Source of the DNA: Geodermatophilaceae bacterium
Lineage (GTDB): Bacteria; Actinomycetota; Actinomycetes; Mycobacteriales; Geodermatophilaceae
Direction of reading: 5' to 3'
DNA length: 8,284 nucleotides
Assembly (NCBI GenBank): GCA_013696785.1
Contig: JACCXW010000411.1
Span: 1 to 8,284, forward strand
The notes beneath the pieces are model-generated. The model did not search any database. It had not been told where the DNA came from and was given only the letters and a program-made list of their open reading frames with translations. Shown here in pieces: positions 7,716 to 8,284 of the stretch; position 1 is the stretch's first letter; each line of letters begins with the position of its first letter. The position numbers were made by a program, and so were the translations under genes.

Positions 7716-8070
7716 AGTTCGTGTGGTGGGTGAGCAGGCGTTCGTGTTTTTCTTGCTCGAAGCGCAGCCAGTCCGTCTCCGGGGCCTCCTCCGGGCGGGC
7801 GGGGCGGGCAGCGAACCACTCGTCGACCGCGACGCCGAGTTCCGGTTCGGCTTGCAGCCGGGCGACGAAAGCGAGTTCAGCGAGGCCGATGTCGTACGTC
7901 GTCACAAGCGCACGCAGGCTGCGCAAGCGCTGCACCTGAGCGGGACCGTAGAGCCGGTAGCCACCATCGGAGCGCCGAGGGACGACGAGCCCGGTCTGCT
8001 CGATGTAGCGCAGCATCCGCGCCGACCAGCCAGTGGTCTGCGCGGCTTCCGCGATCGTCAGCACGTCCAT
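7714..8070 (-). CDS. MerR-family transcriptional regulator, short and cysteine-free
   Basis: A 118-residue one-component regulator. The N-terminal helix-turn-helix (LTIAEAAQTTGWSARMLRYI, residues 4-23) is followed by the MerR wing (RRSDGGYRLYGP, 32-43), helices through about residue 72, and a short C-terminal tail with no recognisable effector domain. There are no cysteines, so a metal- or thiol-sensing role like that of MerR, CueR or SoxR is unlikely; the signal cannot be read from sequence. It probably acts as a dimer through the helix after the wing. It sits first in the apparent operon, 9 bp before sahH, so it likely controls its own transcription and that of sahH and the downstream genes. 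The ATG at 8068-8070 starts the canonical MDVLTIAEAA. No Shine-Dalgarno sequence lies just upstream, consistent with a leaderless transcript from the candidate promoter listed separately. Confidence 0.93.
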   Translation of the reverse strand: MDVLTIAEAAQTTGWSARMLRYIEQTGLVVPRRSDGGYRLYGPAQVQRLRSLRALVTTYDIGLAELAFVARLQAEPELGVAVDEWFAARPARPEEAPETDWLRFEQEKHERLLTHHTN

Positions 8071-8077
8071 CGAGGCA

Positions 8078-8106
8078 AGGCTATCAGCCCTATGTCAAGC
8101 TGTCAC
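8078..8106 (-). promoter_or_regulatory. Candidate sigma-A-type promoter for merR and the downstream genes
   Basis: On the minus strand a -35 GTGACA (8101-8106; five of six bases match TTGACA) is followed after 17 bp by a -10 TAGCCT (8078-8083; TANNNT). The start of transcription would fall at or within a few bases of the merR ATG (8070), giving a leaderless mRNA, common in actinobacteria, and explaining the missing ribosome site. A perfect TTGACA at 8093-8098 lies inside the spacer but has no usable -10 at normal distance. A small inverted repeat GGCTatcAGCC (8079-8089) overlaps the -10. This is a prediction from motif spacing only. Confidence 0.5.
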
Positions 8107-8140
8107 GTCGTCTTGCCTGACATTGACATCGCTGTGTCAG
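8093..8140. promoter_or_regulatory. Cluster of five TGTCA/TGACA pentamers, candidate MerR operator
   Basis: Read on the plus strand: TGTCA at 8093-8097 and 8101-8105, TGACA at 8118-8122 and 8124-8128, TGTCA at 8135-8139. Three form an evenly spaced series, TGTCA-N12-TGACA-N12-TGTCA (8101-8139), and the right-hand pair extends to CTGACA-N12-TGTCAG (8117-8140). The cluster overlaps the candidate -35 box and lies just upstream of merR, the usual place for an autoregulatory operator. Its right end runs over the manA stop codon. Binding by this MerR is inferred from position and symmetry; another regulator could use the sites. Confidence 0.45.
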
Positions 8141-8284
8141 CCTGTGGCGGCGCGGAAGGCGGTCCCCGTGCCGCTGAGAGCGACCCGCTCGCCGGCGGGC
8201 ACGAACACTGACTGGCCCCGGGACACCGCATGCTTTCCGTCGGCGTTGGTCAGGCTCAGCGCGCCGTCGACGCAGAGCAGGATC
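8137..8284 (-). CDS. manA: Probable mannose-6-phosphate isomerase, C-terminal end (cut by window edge)
   Basis: The frame enters from the right edge and gives 48 residues before a TGA at 8137-8139. They read as a cupin-like strand pattern: ILLCVDGALSLT, then SRGQSVFVPAGERVALSG, then the end TAFRAATG. This fits the C-terminal beta-barrel of class I mannose-6-phosphate isomerases, which interconvert fructose-6-phosphate and mannose-6-phosphate for mannosylated glycolipid and glycan precursors. manA also lies in the same general chromosomal region as sahH and mtrAB in mycobacteria. The catalytic zinc-binding part is outside the window, so another cupin protein cannot be excluded. It is 66 bp upstream of merR and in the same direction, so read-through into the merR operon is possible; no terminator hairpin was seen in the gap. 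Confidence 0.7.
   Translation of the reverse strand, partial: ILLCVDGALSLTNADGKHAVSRGQSVFVPAGERVALSGTGTAFRAATG

Noticed and set aside
8093..8128. GlnR/TnrA-type nitrogen-control box (TGTNA-N7-TNACA)
   Set aside because: The half-sites look similar, but no opposed pair has a 7-bp spacer; the regular spacing is 12 bp.
7705..8136. SAH riboswitch upstream of sahH
   Set aside because: Only 9 bp separate merR and sahH, and the 66-bp manA-merR gap shows repeated pentamers over a promoter rather than a structured aptamer. A covariance-model search would settle it.
5965..8211. A 748-codon plus-strand open frame across SAHH-like, sahH, merR and manA
   Set aside because: It is antisense to four well-supported genes, its translation resembles no known protein and is rich in Arg, His, Asp and Val as expected from reading GC-rich genes backwards, and it crosses gene boundaries.

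Overview
The window is GC-rich, densely coded, almost wholly minus-strand DNA from an actinobacterium. The order mtrA-mtrB-lpqB with S-adenosylhomocysteine hydrolase (sahH) just upstream is an actinobacterial hallmark; in mycobacteria the order is sahH-tmk-mtrA-mtrB-lpqB. The genus cannot be fixed from the sequence. No RNA genes, insertion sequences or CRISPR arrays were seen. Every gene is on the minus strand, so transcription runs from the right edge to the left edge.

Right edge (8284-7714): the last 48 codons of a probable mannose-6-phosphate isomerase (manA), a 66-bp gap holding a candidate promoter and a cluster of five TGTCA/TGACA pentamers, and a 118-residue cysteine-free MerR-family regulator. 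Middle (7704-4344): canonical sahH; then, 16 bp later, a second SAHH-fold gene of the shorter archaeal/Thermotoga type in which three catalytic residues are replaced; then, 3 bp later, an unrecognised 212-codon gene. Left part (4328-324): response regulator mtrA, sensor kinase mtrB and lipoprotein lpqB, with start/stop junctions of 4 bp or less. Left edge (260-1): the first 86 codons of a ComF-family phosphoribosyltransferase-like protein, 63 bp after lpqB.

The gaps from merR to lpqB are 9, 16, 3, 15 and 4 bp, then a 4-bp overlap. No terminator-like structure was seen between them. The seven genes from merR to lpqB are therefore best read as one transcription unit, perhaps running on into comF. 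It would join the S-adenosylhomocysteine-removal step of the methyl cycle to the MtrAB-LpqB cell-envelope and cell-division signalling system.

The most unusual item is the second SAHH-like protein. It keeps the NAD-binding Rossmann fold and many substrate-site residues, but has Gln, Gln and Ala where active enzymes have the catalytic Glu, Lys and Asp (human E156, K186, D190). It looks like a pseudoenzyme or an enzyme with changed chemistry, encoded directly beside the intact enzyme.
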